Source: JBDLRH01 sp039800165
GTDB taxonomy: Bacteria; Pseudomonadota; Gammaproteobacteria; Burkholderiales; Burkholderiaceae_C
Direction: 5' to 3'
Length of the DNA stretch: 64,000 bases
Assembly: GCA_039800165.1 (NCBI GenBank)
Contig: JBDLRH010000015.1
Coordinates: forward strand, 1 to 64,000
Positions 42,292-51,378 of this stretch are shown here, one piece after another. How positions within the stretch are numbered: the first letter of the stretch is position 1; each line of letters begins with the position of its first letter. The notes below the pieces were generated by a model. The model ran no database searches. It was not told the origin of the DNA and was given only the letters and a program-made list of their open reading frames with translations. The translations under genes were made by a program, and so were the position numbers.

Positions 42292-43863
42292 TCAGGCCTG
42301 CAGGAACAACCGGTACGCCGGGTTGCCGGTTTCTTCGACGTAGGGGTAGGCCAGCTCGCCCAGAAACGCCTTGAAGGCCTTCGCATCCGATGCCGGCACC
42401 TGCAGGCCCACCAGCACACGCCCGTAGTCGGCGCCCTGGTTGCGGTAATGGAACAGGCTGATGTTCCAGGTCGGCCGCATCAGGTTGAGGAACTTCATCA
42501 GCGCGCCCGGCCGCTCGGGGAACACAAAGCGCAGCAGCCGCTCGTCCCTGGCCAGGCCGGTGCGGCCGCCCACCATGTAGCGCACATGCTCCTTGGCCAG
42601 GTCGTCGTGCGTCAGGTCCACCGTCGGAAACCCGTGCTTCTGGATGTGCGCGGCCAGCTTGGTGCTCTCGCCCTTGCCGTGGGTGGTGAGGCCGACGAAC
42701 ACATGCGCCTGCGCCGAATCGCTGATGCGGTAGTTGAACTCGGTGACGTTGCGCGGTCCGCCCGGCAGCTCGCCGACCAGCGCGCAAAAGCGCCGGAAGC
42801 TGCCGCGCTCTTCCGGGATGGTGACGGCAAACAGCGCTTCGCGCTCTTCGCCCACCTCGGCGCGCTCGGCCACGAAGCGCAGCCGGTCGAAGTTCATGTT
42901 GGCGCCGCACAGGATGGCGGCGTAGGTCTGGCCCTTGGTCTTGTGCCGGGCCACGTACTTCTTGATGGCCGCCACCGACATCGCGCCCGCGGGCTCGACG
43001 ATGCTGCGCGTATCCACAAATACGTCCTTGATGGCAGCGCACACCGCGTCGGTGTCCACGGTGATGAACTCGTCGACCAGCCCGCGCGCGATGCGGAAGG
43101 TCTCTTCGCCCACCAGCTTGACCGCGGTGCCGTCCGAGAACAGGCCCACATCGGGCAGCGTGACGCGCTTCTTCGCGGCCACCGACTGCATCATCGCGTC
43201 GGAGTCGTCCATCTGCACCCCGATCACCTTGACCTCGGGGCGCACCGCCTTGATGTAGTTGGCCACGCCGCTGGTCAGGCCGCCGCCGCCGATGGCCACG
43301 AACACCGCATCCAGCGGCCCCTGATGCTGGCGCAGCATCTCCATCGCGATGGTGCCCTGCCCGGCGATCACGTCCGGGTCGTCGAAGGGGTGCACGAAGG
43401 TCAGGCCCTGCTGCTTCTCGAGCTGCACCGCGTGCTGGTAGGCGTCGGAGTAGCTGTCGCCGTGCAGCACCACCTCGCCGCCGAGCGACTTGACGGCGTC
43501 GATCTTCACCTGCGGCGTGGTCACCGGCATCACGATCACCGCGCGGCAGCCCAGCTTGTGCGCGCCCAGCGCCACCCCCTGCGCATGGTTGCCGGCCGAG
43601 GCGCAGATCACGCCCTTGCCCAGCTGCGCGGGCGTCAGCTGCGCCATCTTGTTGTAGGCGCCGCGCAGCTTGAAGCTGAAGACTGGCTGCTGGTCCTCGC
43701 GCTTGAGCAGCACCTTGTTGTGCAGCCGGCGGCTGAGGTTGCGCGCGGCGTCCAGCGCCGACTCGGACGCCACGTCGTACACCCGCGCGGTGAGGATGCG
43801 GGTCAGGTAGTCGGCCGGGGTCAGTGCGCGGGGTTTCGTTGCGCGGGGCGTGCGTGGGCTCAT
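42292..43863 (-). CDS. ilvA: Threonine ammonia-lyase, biosynthetic
   Basis: A 523-residue PLP enzyme that deaminates threonine to 2-oxobutyrate, the first step of isoleucine synthesis. The PLP lysine is in VFSFKLRGAYNKM, the glycine loop in GGGGLTSG, and SAGNHAQGVALGA is conserved. Two ACT-like regulatory domains follow (about 335-415 and 430-515, ERPGALMKFLNLMRPTWNIS), which provide isoleucine feedback control in the long biosynthetic form. TATCAT lies 21 bases before the ATG and may be its -10 element. Ordinary full-length enzyme. Confidence 0.96.
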   Translation of the reverse strand: MSPRTPRATKPRALTPADYLTRILTARVYDVASESALDAARNLSRRLHNKVLLKREDQQPVFSFKLRGAYNKMAQLTPAQLGKGVICASAGNHAQGVALGAHKLGCRAVIVMPVTTPQVKIDAVKSLGGEVVLHGDSYSDAYQHAVQLEKQQGLTFVHPFDDPDVIAGQGTIAMEMLRQHQGPLDAVFVAIGGGGLTSGVANYIKAVRPEVKVIGVQMDDSDAMMQSVAAKKRVTLPDVGLFSDGTAVKLVGEETFRIARGLVDEFITVDTDAVCAAIKDVFVDTRSIVEPAGAMSVAAIKKYVARHKTKGQTYAAILCGANMNFDRLRFVAERAEVGEEREALFAVTIPEERGSFRRFCALVGELPGGPRNVTEFNYRISDSAQAHVFVGLTTHGKGESTKLAAHIQKHGFPTVDLTHDDLAKEHVRYMVGGRTGLARDERLLRFVFPERPGALMKFLNLMRPTWNISLFHYRNQGADYGRVLVGLQVPASDAKAFKAFLGELAYPYVEETGNPAYRLFLQA

Positions 43864-43945
43864 GGGGCGTTCCGTGGGCCGAGGATGATAAGCCCGCGCA
43901 CAATCAGGCCTTTCTTCACGACACCCCGACAACAGAGGACACCGA

Positions 43946-44395
43946 ATGGAATGCACCGTCACCTGGACCGGCGCGAGCGGCGCGCGCTCGGGCATGGGCT
44001 TTCTGGCCGAAACCGGCAGCGGCCACGCGCTGATGATGGACGGCGCGCCCGATGCCGCCAAGCCCGAGAACGGCGGGCAGAACCTGGCGCCGCGGCCGAT
44101 GGAAACGGTGCTGGCCGGCACCGGTGGCTGCACCGCCTATGACGTGGTGCTGATCTTGAAGCGCGGGCGCCACGACGTGCGCGGCTGCTCGGTCAAGCTC
44201 ACCAGCGAGCGCGCCGACGCCGACCCCAAGGTGTTCACCAAGATCCACATGCACTTCACCGTGAGCGGCAAGGGCATCCCCGCTTCGGCAGTGGAACGCG
44301 CCATCGCGATGAGCCACGACAAGTACTGCTCGGCCAGCATCATGCTGGGCAAGACGGCAGACATCTCCACCAGCTTCGAGCTGCTGGAAACCTGA
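43946..44395 (+). CDS. OsmC family protein
   Basis: A 149-residue OsmC/Ohr-fold protein. Both redox cysteines are present, in LAGTGGCTAYDVV and SHDKYCSASIMLG, so hydroperoxide reduction is possible. The sequence is nearer the YhfA-like branch than classical Ohr. A good ribosome-binding site (AGAGGA) lies about 8 bases upstream of the ATG. Divergent from ilvA and convergent with coq7. Confidence 0.92.
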   Translation: MECTVTWTGASGARSGMGFLAETGSGHALMMDGAPDAAKPENGGQNLAPRPMETVLAGTGGCTAYDVVLILKRGRHDVRGCSVKLTSERADADPKVFTKIHMHFTVSGKGIPASAVERAIAMSHDKYCSASIMLGKTADISTSFELLET

Positions 44396-44430
44396 ACCCG
44401 CGGGGCGGCCCTGCCCCGGTGTCCATCAGG

Positions 44431-45099
44431 TCAGATCCGGTGCGCGGTGGTCGTCATCACCTTGGCGGCCGCCTGCATCAGCCCCTTGACGGGAGCGGGC
44501 AGCTCCACCGCACCGGCGCGCTGCGCCTGCTGGGCGTGCGCCACCTCGTCGGCCTGCATCTGCGCCACGATGGCGCGCGACGCATGGTCCTGCTCGGGCA
44601 GGCGCTGCAGGTGGCTCTCCAGGTGCGCCTCCACCTGACGCTCGGTTTCGACCACAAAGCCCAGGCTGACCGCATCGCCCAACCGCCCGGCCACCAGACC
44701 CAGACCAAAGGCGCCCGCATACCAAAGCGGATTGAGCAGCGAGGGCCGCGCGCCCAGCTCGTCCAGGCGCTGGCGCGTCCAGGCCAGGTGGTCGGCCTCT
44801 TCGCGCGCGGCGTGCAGGAAGTGCTGGCGCAGGGCGGGGCTGCGGGTGGCCGCGGCCTGCGCGGTGTAAAGCGCCTGGGCGCACACCTCGCCCACATGGT
44901 TGACACGCATCAGCGCGCCCGACAGCTCGCGCTCGTGCGGCGCCAGCTCGGTGGTCTCGGCCGCCACGGTGGGGCAGCGCCGCGCTGCCGGTGGGGCCGC
45001 AAACAGGGTGCGCAGCGAGGCGTCGATGGCGCCGATGGCCAGGTCGGTCAAGGAGGCGGGGCGCGCCGCGGCCCGGGCCGGAGAAGTGGATAAGGGCAT
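44431..45099 (-). CDS. coq7: 2-polyprenyl-3-methyl-6-methoxy-1,4-benzoquinone monooxygenase (Coq7)
   Basis: A 222-residue di-iron hydroxylase of ubiquinone biosynthesis. The carboxylate/histidine ligands lie in [40 protein letters not shown] and later [16 protein letters not shown] and EVAHAQQAQ. The hydrophobic stretch [19 protein letters not shown] associates with the membrane. Coq7-type enzymes are typical of Burkholderiales where UbiF is missing. TAAGCT lies six bases before the ATG with no Shine-Dalgarno, suggesting a leaderless transcript. Confidence 0.93.
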   Translation of the reverse strand: MPLSTSPARAAARPASLTDLAIGAIDASLRTLFAAPPAARRCPTVAAETTELAPHERELSGALMRVNHVGEVCAQALYTAQAAATRSPALRQHFLHAAREEADHLAWTRQRLDELGARPSLLNPLWYAGAFGLGLVAGRLGDAVSLGFVVETERQVEAHLESHLQRLPEQDHASRAIVAQMQADEVAHAQQAQRAGAVELPAPVKGLMQAAAKVMTTTAHRI

Positions 45100-45406
45100 G
45101 GCTCGAGCTTACCGCATTGCGGAAAGTGGATGGGTCGGCTGGGGCTTGCCGCCTGGGCCCGGCTGGCCTTAGGGAACTGTGGCGCTCCATCCACAGCCGC
45201 CCTGCCAGATGTTGTGGGGGTGCAACGAAATGGCCCTGTTCCCGTGTGCCGAGCCGCAAAAACTTTGCGCGGCTTGGCGGGGTCTGGTGCAATTGCTGCA
45301 ACTTCCCCAAACGGAGGTTGGCCTGTCATCAGCAGGCAGCGTGCGGTTCTTGTCCGGGTGCTGTCTGTGAGCCAGCGCCCTTTGTTCAACCTTGGAGAAT
45401 CTTGCA
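45100..45406. other. Divergent intergenic region between coq7 and the porin gene
   Basis: No convincing gene is seen in this 307-bp gap. It holds a probable -10 box for coq7 at 45106-45111 and an imperfect hairpin at 45253-45273 (GCCGCAAA, loop AAC, TTTGCGCGGC). The porin ribosome-binding site GGAG is at 45394-45397. The long leader is usual for highly expressed porins and could be a target of small-RNA control, but no specific element was recognised. Confidence 0.5.
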
Positions 45407-46405
45407 ATGAAAAAGTCCCTGATTGCTCTGGCTGTGATGGCCGCCTCCGGCGCCGCAATGGCCCAATCGTCCGTGACCCTGTGGGGTATCGTCGACCTTA
45501 GCTATCGCAGCGTCAGCCAGAACGGCACCACGCTGGCAACGATGGCTCAGGACGGCATCGCCTCCAGCCGTCTGGGCTTCCGTGGCACGGAAGACCTCGG
45601 TGGTGGCATGAAGGCCTCCTTCTGGCTCGAAGGCGCCCTGCAGCCCGACGTCGGCACCTCTGCTGCCCTGCAATTCCAGCGTCGCTCGACCATGAGCCTG
45701 GAAGGCGGTTTCGGTGAGCTCCGTCTGGGCCGTGACTACACCCCGAGCTTCTGGAACCACACCGTGTACGACCCGTTCGGCACCAACGGCGTTGGCTCGT
45801 CGCTCAACACGTTCACCGCGCTGGGCAGCGGCGCGTCCACCCTGGTCCGTGCCAACAACTCGATCGGCTACTTCACCCCGACCATGGGCGGCCTGCAGGC
45901 CCAGGTGATGATGTCCGTGAAGGAGTCCAAGGACGCCAACACCGCCAACGAGTACACCGGCATCCGCGTGACCTACAACGCTGGCCCGCTGAGCGCCGCC
46001 GTGGCGACCGCTTCGGAAGGCTCGACCAGCGCCGCCGCTTCGTTCAAGCGCACCAACGTGGGCGTGGCCTACAACATGGGCGTTGCTCGCCCGATGTTCC
46101 AGTACACCACCGCCAAGTTCGGCGCCAACAAGGTCAACCACTACCTGGTTGGCGCGGTTGTGCCCATGGGCGCCACCAACATCAAGGCTTCGTACGTTCG
46201 CTCGAACTACACCGGCGCCAACGATGCCAACCAGCTGGCCATCGGTGCTGACTACAACCTGAGCAAGCGCACCGCTGTGTACGCTACCTACGCTCGCATC
46301 AGCAATGACGGCGCCGCTACTTACAGCGTGCCGGGCGGTGTTGGCGCCGCTGCCGCTGGCGGCAGCTCGCGCGGTTTCGAAGTCGGCATGCGCCACTCGT
46401 TCTGA
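45407..46405 (+). CDS. Gram-negative porin (Comamonas Omp32-like)
   Basis: A 332-residue outer membrane porin. The signal peptide MKKSLIALAVMAASGAAMAQ precedes SSVTLWGIVDLSYRSV, the usual first strand of betaproteobacterial porins. Repeats such as SSRLGFRGTEDLGGGMKASF and a C-terminal phenylalanine (MRHSF) for BamA recognition complete the picture. The trimeric 16-strand barrel admits small anions and hydrophilic solutes. GGAG lies nine bases before the ATG. Codon use is less GC-rich than the neighbours at several synonymous sites, as expected for a highly expressed gene, and a strong terminator follows. Confidence 0.95.
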   Translation: MKKSLIALAVMAASGAAMAQSSVTLWGIVDLSYRSVSQNGTTLATMAQDGIASSRLGFRGTEDLGGGMKASFWLEGALQPDVGTSAALQFQRRSTMSLEGGFGELRLGRDYTPSFWNHTVYDPFGTNGVGSSLNTFTALGSGASTLVRANNSIGYFTPTMGGLQAQVMMSVKESKDANTANEYTGIRVTYNAGPLSAAVATASEGSTSAAASFKRTNVGVAYNMGVARPMFQYTTAKFGANKVNHYLVGAVVPMGATNIKASYVRSNYTGANDANQLAIGADYNLSKRTAVYATYARISNDGAATYSVPGGVGAAAAGGSSRGFEVGMRHSF

Positions 46406-46443
46406 TCTGACGCTGGCTCTCGCCAGCTGACGGTTTGAACCGC

Positions 46444-46476
46444 AAAAACCCACCGTGGCAACACGGTGGGTTTTTT
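46444..46476 (+). terminator. Rho-independent terminator after the porin gene
   Basis: Perfect 9-bp stem CCCACCGTG/CACGGTGGG with a GCAA loop, preceded by five A and followed by six T. It lies 38 bp after the porin stop and is the strongest terminator on this strand. Confidence 0.93.
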
Positions 46477-46571
46477 ATTGCCCGTTCACTCGTCGCGCGC
46501 GCCTTCATGTGAAGGCGTTACATTTCCGCAGCGGCCCTGGCCCCTGCCCAAGCACCCGTAGCCGCACCCTG

Positions 46572-46607
46572 CCCGTACCCGGTCCCGTATCCGCTCCCGT
46601 CCCCATC
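46572..46607 (+). repeat. Imperfect 12-bp tandem repeat upstream of the lipoprotein gene
   Basis: Three consecutive units (CCCGTACCCGGT, CCCGTATCCGCT, CCCGTCCCCATC) end five bases before the ATG of the DUF3047 gene. They lie in the 5' untranslated region where a ribosome-binding site would be expected; none is visible. Confidence 0.55.
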
Positions 46608-46612
46608 GCCCC

Positions 46613-47434
46613 ATGCCAAAGCCGCCTGCACGTCCGCCCCTGTACGCTGCCCTGGTGGTGGCTGCGGCCTTGTTGCTGTCGGGTTGCGCCGTGTTGGCTC
46701 CAGCCGATGGTGCGGACGATTCAGCGGCTGCTGATCCCGCCCGGCAGGCGTCGGCCCCCGTGCGCGCGGCGCCGGTGCGGGCCTTTGGCGACACCTGGTC
46801 GCCGCAGCTGCTGCCGACCAAGGCGGCCACCACGTACCGGGCGCAGCAACATGCGGGGCGCGAGGCGATTGCCGCCACCGCCAACGGCTCGGCCAGCCTG
46901 CTGCGGCGGCAGGTGCGCATCGAGCCCGCCGGTCTGGGGCGGCTTCAGCTGTCGTGGATGGTGGAGCAGCTGATCGCCGACGCCGACATGGCCGCGCGCG
47001 ATCGCGATGACTCGCCCGTGCGGGTGGTGCTGGCCTTCGAAGGCGACCGCAGCCGCTTTTCGGCGCGCGACGCGGCGGCGTCGGAGCTGTCTCAGCTGCT
47101 GACCGGCGAGCCGCTGCCCTACGCCACGCTAATGTATGTGTGGTGCAACCGCCGCCCGGCCGGCACGCTGATCGAGAACCCGCGCACCAGCTGCATCCGC
47201 AAGCTGGTGCTGGAATCGGGCGCCGGTGCGCTGGGCCGCTGGCGCGACTACGAACGCGACGTGCGCGCCGACTACGAACGCGCCTTCGGCGAACCCCCTG
47301 GCGCGCTGGTGGGCGTGGCGCTGATGACCGACGCCGACAACACCCGCGCCCGGGTGCGGGCCTGGTACGGCGCCCTGCGCTGGCTGCCGCCCGAAGCGGC
47401 GCAGTCACCGGCGGCGCCTGCGGTACAGCCGTAA
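46613..47434 (+). CDS. DUF3047 domain lipoprotein
   Basis: A 273-residue predicted lipoprotein with signal peptide LYAALVVAAALLLSGC and the lipidated cysteine at residue 25. The rest matches the DUF3047 domain: LSWMVEQLIADADMAARDRDD, VRVVLAFEGDRSRFSARD, LMYVWCNRRPAGTLIENP and VGVALMTDADNTRARVRAWYG. The family is widespread in beta- and gammaproteobacteria without a known function. No operon partner is apparent. Confidence 0.85.
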   Translation: MPKPPARPPLYAALVVAAALLLSGCAVLAPADGADDSAAADPARQASAPVRAAPVRAFGDTWSPQLLPTKAATTYRAQQHAGREAIAATANGSASLLRRQVRIEPAGLGRLQLSWMVEQLIADADMAARDRDDSPVRVVLAFEGDRSRFSARDAAASELSQLLTGEPLPYATLMYVWCNRRPAGTLIENPRTSCIRKLVLESGAGALGRWRDYERDVRADYERAFGEPPGALVGVALMTDADNTRARVRAWYGALRWLPPEAAQSPAAPAVQP

Positions 47435-47528
47435 CCCCGCAAGCGAAACGGCCTTAGGGGAAAGCCTAGGGCGGGTTTGGTACGGAATGTTGCATATTCG
47501 CGGGTTTCGATTTGCCGGAAGTGCATCC

Positions 47529-49109
47529 ATGAAACTCAAGCTCGCCTTCATCGGCGCCGCAGTGGCGCTGTCATTCGGCCTGACCTCGCTGGCCCATGCC
47601 AAGACCTTCAAGTGGTCCAGCGCCAGCGACATTCCCACCCTGGACATCCATTCGCAAAACAACGCCCTGGGCAACGGCGTGCACGCGTCCATCTACGACG
47701 CGCTGGTGTACTACAACAGCAATACCTTCAAGGCCGAGCCGCAGCTGGCCACCAGCTGGCGCGAACTGTCGCCCACGCAGATGCGCTTTACCCTGCGCCA
47801 GGGCGTGAAGTTCAGCGACGGCTCGGCGCTGACCGCCGACGACGTGGTGTTCTCCATCACCCGCGCGATGGCCCGCACCTCCAACTACCAGATCTACACG
47901 CAGGGCATCGACCGCGTGGTGAAGGTGGACAACAACACCATCGACATCATCCTCAAGGGCCCCAACCCGGTGCTGATCAACCAGCTGACCGAGCTGCGCA
48001 TCCTGAGCAAGGCCTGGGCCGAGAAAAACCGCTCTGCCGAGCCCAAGGACATCCGCACCAAGGACGAGACCTTTGCCCACCGCAATGCGATGGGTACCGG
48101 CCCCTTCATGGTCAAGGAATGGCAGCCCGACCAGAAGCTGGTGCTGGTGCGCAACCCCAACTACTGGGGCAACAACCCGACCAACGTGACCGAAATCGTC
48201 TACACCCCGATCAAGGCCGAAGCCACGCGCATTGCCGCGCTGCTGTCCGGTGAGGTGGACTTCGTGCTCGACCCGAGCCCGCAAGACCTGCCGCGCCTGC
48301 GCGCCAACGCCAACCTCAAGGTGATGGATGGCGTGGAAAACCGCACCATCTTCCTCGGCATGGACCAGTTCCGCGACGAACTGCCCGGCTCCAACGTGAA
48401 GGGCAAGAACCCGCTGAAAGACCTGCGCGTTCGCAAGGCGCTGTACCAGGCCATCGACAGCGCCAGCCTGAACCGCGTGACCATGCGCGGCCTGAGCCAG
48501 CCCACCGGCACACTGGTCGCGCCGCAGGTGGCCGGGTGGACCGAGAAGGTGCACCAGCGCATGCCGTTTGACCAGGAAGCCTCGAAGAAGCTGCTGGCCG
48601 AAGCCGGCTACCCCAACGGCTTCGAGGTGGACTTTGCCTGCCCGAACAACCGCTACATCAACGACGAAGAGATCTGCCAGGCCATCACCGCCATGTGGGC
48701 CCGCGTGGGCGTGCGCGCCAAGCTGCGCACCCAGCCGCTGGTGACCTACTTCCCGATGATCCAGCGCTACGAGGCCAGCATCTACATGCTGGGCTGGGGC
48801 GTGCCGACCTTTGACGCGCTGTACAGCCTGCAGTCGCTCACGCGCAGCGTGGGCACCGGCGGCGACGGCAACTACAACGTGGGCCGCTACAGCAACCAGC
48901 GCATGGACTACATCGTCGACCGGGTGAAGACCGAGACCGACCTGCTGGTGCGCAACCGCCTGCTGACCGAGGGCCTGCAGCTGTCCAACGACACCGTGTC
49001 GCACATTCCGCTGCACAACCAGATCATTCCGTGGGCGATGAAGAAGAACATCGAGGTGGTGCACCGCGCCGACAACCGCCTTGACTGGCGCCTGATCAAG
49101 GTGAACTGA
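47529..49109 (+). CDS. Peptide-type ABC transporter substrate-binding protein, copy 1 (SBP_bac_5)
   Basis: A 526-residue extracytoplasmic binding protein of the DppA/OppA class with a signal peptide (LAFIGAAVALSFGLTSLAHA). LRQGVKFSDGSALTADDVVF is the SBP_bac_5 signature, and the mature start KTFKWSSASDIPTLDIHSQN is typical. It is paralogous to the second binding protein of the same operon; both share VKGKNPxKDxRVR and the same C-terminal layout. Ligands may be di/oligopeptides, N-acylated amino acids or other conjugates. The ATG opening the signal peptide has GGAAG upstream. First gene of the operon. Confidence 0.93.
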   Translation: MKLKLAFIGAAVALSFGLTSLAHAKTFKWSSASDIPTLDIHSQNNALGNGVHASIYDALVYYNSNTFKAEPQLATSWRELSPTQMRFTLRQGVKFSDGSALTADDVVFSITRAMARTSNYQIYTQGIDRVVKVDNNTIDIILKGPNPVLINQLTELRILSKAWAEKNRSAEPKDIRTKDETFAHRNAMGTGPFMVKEWQPDQKLVLVRNPNYWGNNPTNVTEIVYTPIKAEATRIAALLSGEVDFVLDPSPQDLPRLRANANLKVMDGVENRTIFLGMDQFRDELPGSNVKGKNPLKDLRVRKALYQAIDSASLNRVTMRGLSQPTGTLVAPQVAGWTEKVHQRMPFDQEASKKLLAEAGYPNGFEVDFACPNNRYINDEEICQAITAMWARVGVRAKLRTQPLVTYFPMIQRYEASIYMLGWGVPTFDALYSLQSLTRSVGTGGDGNYNVGRYSNQRMDYIVDRVKTETDLLVRNRLLTEGLQLSNDTVSHIPLHNQIIPWAMKKNIEVVHRADNRLDWRLIKVN

Positions 49110-49116
49110 GCGCCTG

Positions 49117-50097
49117 ATGCTCGCTTTCGTCCTGCAGCGCCTGATCCAGGCGATGGTGGTCATGGTCACCGTGGCCTTCATCGCCTTCCTGCTGTTCCAG
49201 TATGTGGGCGACCCGGTGGTGTTCCTGCTGGGTCAGGACGCCACGCCCGAGCAGATCCGCGAGCTGCGCGCAGACCTCGGGCTGGACCAGCCCTTCTTCG
49301 TGCAGTTCGGGCACTTCCTGGCCAACGCGGCGCAAGGCGAATTCGGCCTGAGCCTGCGGCAAGGCGCCAAGGTGTCGCGGCTGATTGCCGAGCGCTTCCC
49401 GGCCACGCTGGAGCTGGCGCTGGTGGCGGCCGGCATGGCGCTCATGATCGGCATTCCGATGGGCGTGTACGCAGCGCTGCGCCGCGGCACCTTCCTCAGC
49501 CAGGTGTTCATGACGATCTCGCTGCTGGGCGTGTCGCTGCCCACCTTCCTGATCGGCATCCTGCTGATCCTGCTGTTTGCGGTGACGCTGGGCTGGTTCC
49601 CGAGCTTCGGGCGCGGCGACGTGGTGAAGATCGGCTGGTGGAGCAGCGGGCTGATGACAGCCAAGGGCTGGCACCACATCGTGCTGCCGGCCACCACGCT
49701 GGCGGTGTTCCAGCTCACCCTGATCATGCGGCTGGTGCGCGCCGAAATGCTGGAAGTGCTGCGCACCGACTACATCAAGTTCGCCCGCGCCCGCGGCCTG
49801 TCCAACCGCGCCATCCACTTCGGCCATGCGCTGAAGAACACGCTGGTGCCGGTGATGACCATCACCGGGCTGCAGCTCGGTGGCCTGATCGCCTTTGCCA
49901 TCATCACCGAGACGGTGTTCCAGTGGCCGGGCATGGGCCTGCTGTTCATCCAGGCGGTCACCTTCGCCGACATCCCGGTGATGGCGGCCTACCTGTGCCT
50001 GATCGCGCTGATCTTCGTGGTGATCAACCTCATCGTTGACCTGCTGTACTTTGCTGTCGATCCGCGCCTGCGCGTGGGCAAGGCCGGGGGCCACTGA
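49117..50097 (+). CDS. Peptide-type ABC transporter permease, DppB-like
   Basis: A 326-residue permease with about six membrane helices. It has the DppB start FVLQRLIQAMVVMVTVAFIA, the ELRADLGLDQPFFVQFGHFL loop, the EAA-like segment FARARGLSNRAIHFGHALKN and the end DLLYFAVDPRLRVG. It forms the channel with the DppC-like permease encoded 2.9 kb downstream, an unusual separation. It starts 7 bp after the binding protein gene. Confidence 0.94.
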   Translation: MLAFVLQRLIQAMVVMVTVAFIAFLLFQYVGDPVVFLLGQDATPEQIRELRADLGLDQPFFVQFGHFLANAAQGEFGLSLRQGAKVSRLIAERFPATLELALVAAGMALMIGIPMGVYAALRRGTFLSQVFMTISLLGVSLPTFLIGILLILLFAVTLGWFPSFGRGDVVKIGWWSSGLMTAKGWHHIVLPATTLAVFQLTLIMRLVRAEMLEVLRTDYIKFARARGLSNRAIHFGHALKNTLVPVMTITGLQLGGLIAFAIITETVFQWPGMGLLFIQAVTFADIPVMAAYLCLIALIFVVINLIVDLLYFAVDPRLRVGKAGGH

Positions 50098-50098
50098 G

Positions 50099-51325
50099 AT
50101 GCTCGCCCCCCGACTGAAGGCCGGTGGCCGCGCGTTCGCGCAGATCGCGCAGTACCACCCGGAGCTCACCGCGTTTCGCCGCGACCTGCACCAGAATCCC
50201 GAGCTCGGATTTGAAGAGGTCTACACCTCGGGCCGCGTGCAGGAGGCACTGAAGGCCTGCGGCGTGGACGAGATCCACACCGGCCTGGGCAAGACCGGCG
50301 TGGTGGCGGTGGTGCGCGGGCGCCAGGCGGCGCCGGCCGATGCGCAGCGCAAGATGATCGGCCTGCGCGCCGACATGGACGCGTTGCCGATGGCCGAGCT
50401 CAACGACTTTGGCTGGCGCTCGTGCAAGCCCGGCCTGATGCATGGCTGCGGCCACGACGGCCACACCGCCATGCTGATCGGCGCTGCGCGCTACCTCGCC
50501 GAAACCCGCAACTTCGCCGGCACCGCGGTGCTGATCTTCCAGCCCGGCGAAGAGGGCTACGCCGGCGCCCGCGCAATGATGCAAGACGGCCTGTTCCAGC
50601 GCTTTCCCTGCGACGAGGTCTACGCCATCCACAACTCGCCCGAGACCGAGGCCGGCCTGATCGGCATCACGCCCGGCCCGATGCAGGCGGCGGTGGACAA
50701 GATCCAGATCACCATCACCGGCAAGGGCGGCCACGGCGCACGGCCGCACAACTGCACCGACCCGGTGCTGGTGGCTGCGCACATCATCACCGCAGCGCAG
50801 AGCATCGTGGCGCGCAACGTCAGCGCGATCGACCAGGCGGTGGTGAGCATCTGCTCGATGCAGGGCGGCAACCCGGGCGCGATGAGCGTCATCCCCGGCA
50901 CCGTCACGCTGGTGGGCACGGTGCGCAGCTACCGCGCCGATATCCAGGACCTGATCGAGCAGCGCCTGCGCGCACTGGTCGAGTCGGTGTCTGCGGGCTT
51001 TGGCGCCCGGGGCGAGCTGCTGTACGAGCGGGTGTACCCCGCCACCGTGAACACCGCGCGCGAGGCGCGCTTCGCAAGCGACGTGGCCGCGATGCTGGTG
51101 GGCGAAGAGCGCGTGATCCGCAACATGCCCCCCAGCATGGGCGGCGAAGACTTTTCGTTCATGCTGCAGGAAAAGCCCGGCTGCTACATGCGCGTGGGCC
51201 AGGGCGGCCGCGAGGGCGCCTTCCTGCACAACAGCCGCTACGATTTCAACGACGACATCCTGCCGCTGGGCGCTGCGCTGCACGCAAGCCTGGTCGAGCA
51301 GGCGCTTGCCGTGCAGGCGGCCTGA
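50099..51325 (+). CDS. M20 family amidohydrolase (hippurate hydrolase-like)
   Basis: A 408-residue metallohydrolase of the M20D group (hippurate hydrolase, IAA-amino acid hydrolase, N-acyl-L-amino acid amidohydrolase). Metal and catalytic motifs are IGLRADMDALPM, MHGCGHDGHTAMLIGAA and IFQPGEEGYAGARAM. The dimerisation domain lies at about 185-300 (ITITGKGGHGARPHNCTDP). No signal peptide, so it acts in the cytoplasm on an imported conjugate. Its position one base after the permease gene strongly suggests that the transporter imports the N-acyl or aminoacyl conjugate it cleaves. Confidence 0.93.
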   Translation: MLAPRLKAGGRAFAQIAQYHPELTAFRRDLHQNPELGFEEVYTSGRVQEALKACGVDEIHTGLGKTGVVAVVRGRQAAPADAQRKMIGLRADMDALPMAELNDFGWRSCKPGLMHGCGHDGHTAMLIGAARYLAETRNFAGTAVLIFQPGEEGYAGARAMMQDGLFQRFPCDEVYAIHNSPETEAGLIGITPGPMQAAVDKIQITITGKGGHGARPHNCTDPVLVAAHIITAAQSIVARNVSAIDQAVVSICSMQGGNPGAMSVIPGTVTLVGTVRSYRADIQDLIEQRLRALVESVSAGFGARGELLYERVYPATVNTAREARFASDVAAMLVGEERVIRNMPPSMGGEDFSFMLQEKPGCYMRVGQGGREGAFLHNSRYDFNDDILPLGAALHASLVEQALAVQAA

Positions 51326-51378
51326 TGCCGGCCTGACTGCCTGTTTTCACCTGTCCTTTTTTCAACGAGGAGAACTCC

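Noticed and set aside
44401..44418. GC hairpin CGGGGC-N6-GCCCCG between the osmC-type gene and coq7
   Set aside because: The stem is only six base pairs and no T tract follows on either strand, so it was not called a terminator.
46455..46612. Short proline-rich open frame through the 12-bp repeats
   Set aside because: It runs out of frame into the lipoprotein gene and encodes only repeat-derived PVPG-like sequence; no ribosome-binding site.
47478..47494. Sigma-54-like sequence TTGGTACGGAATGTTGCA upstream of the first peptide-binding protein gene
   Set aside because: The GG and GC doublets are separated by 11 bases instead of 10, and sigma-54 spacing is strict.
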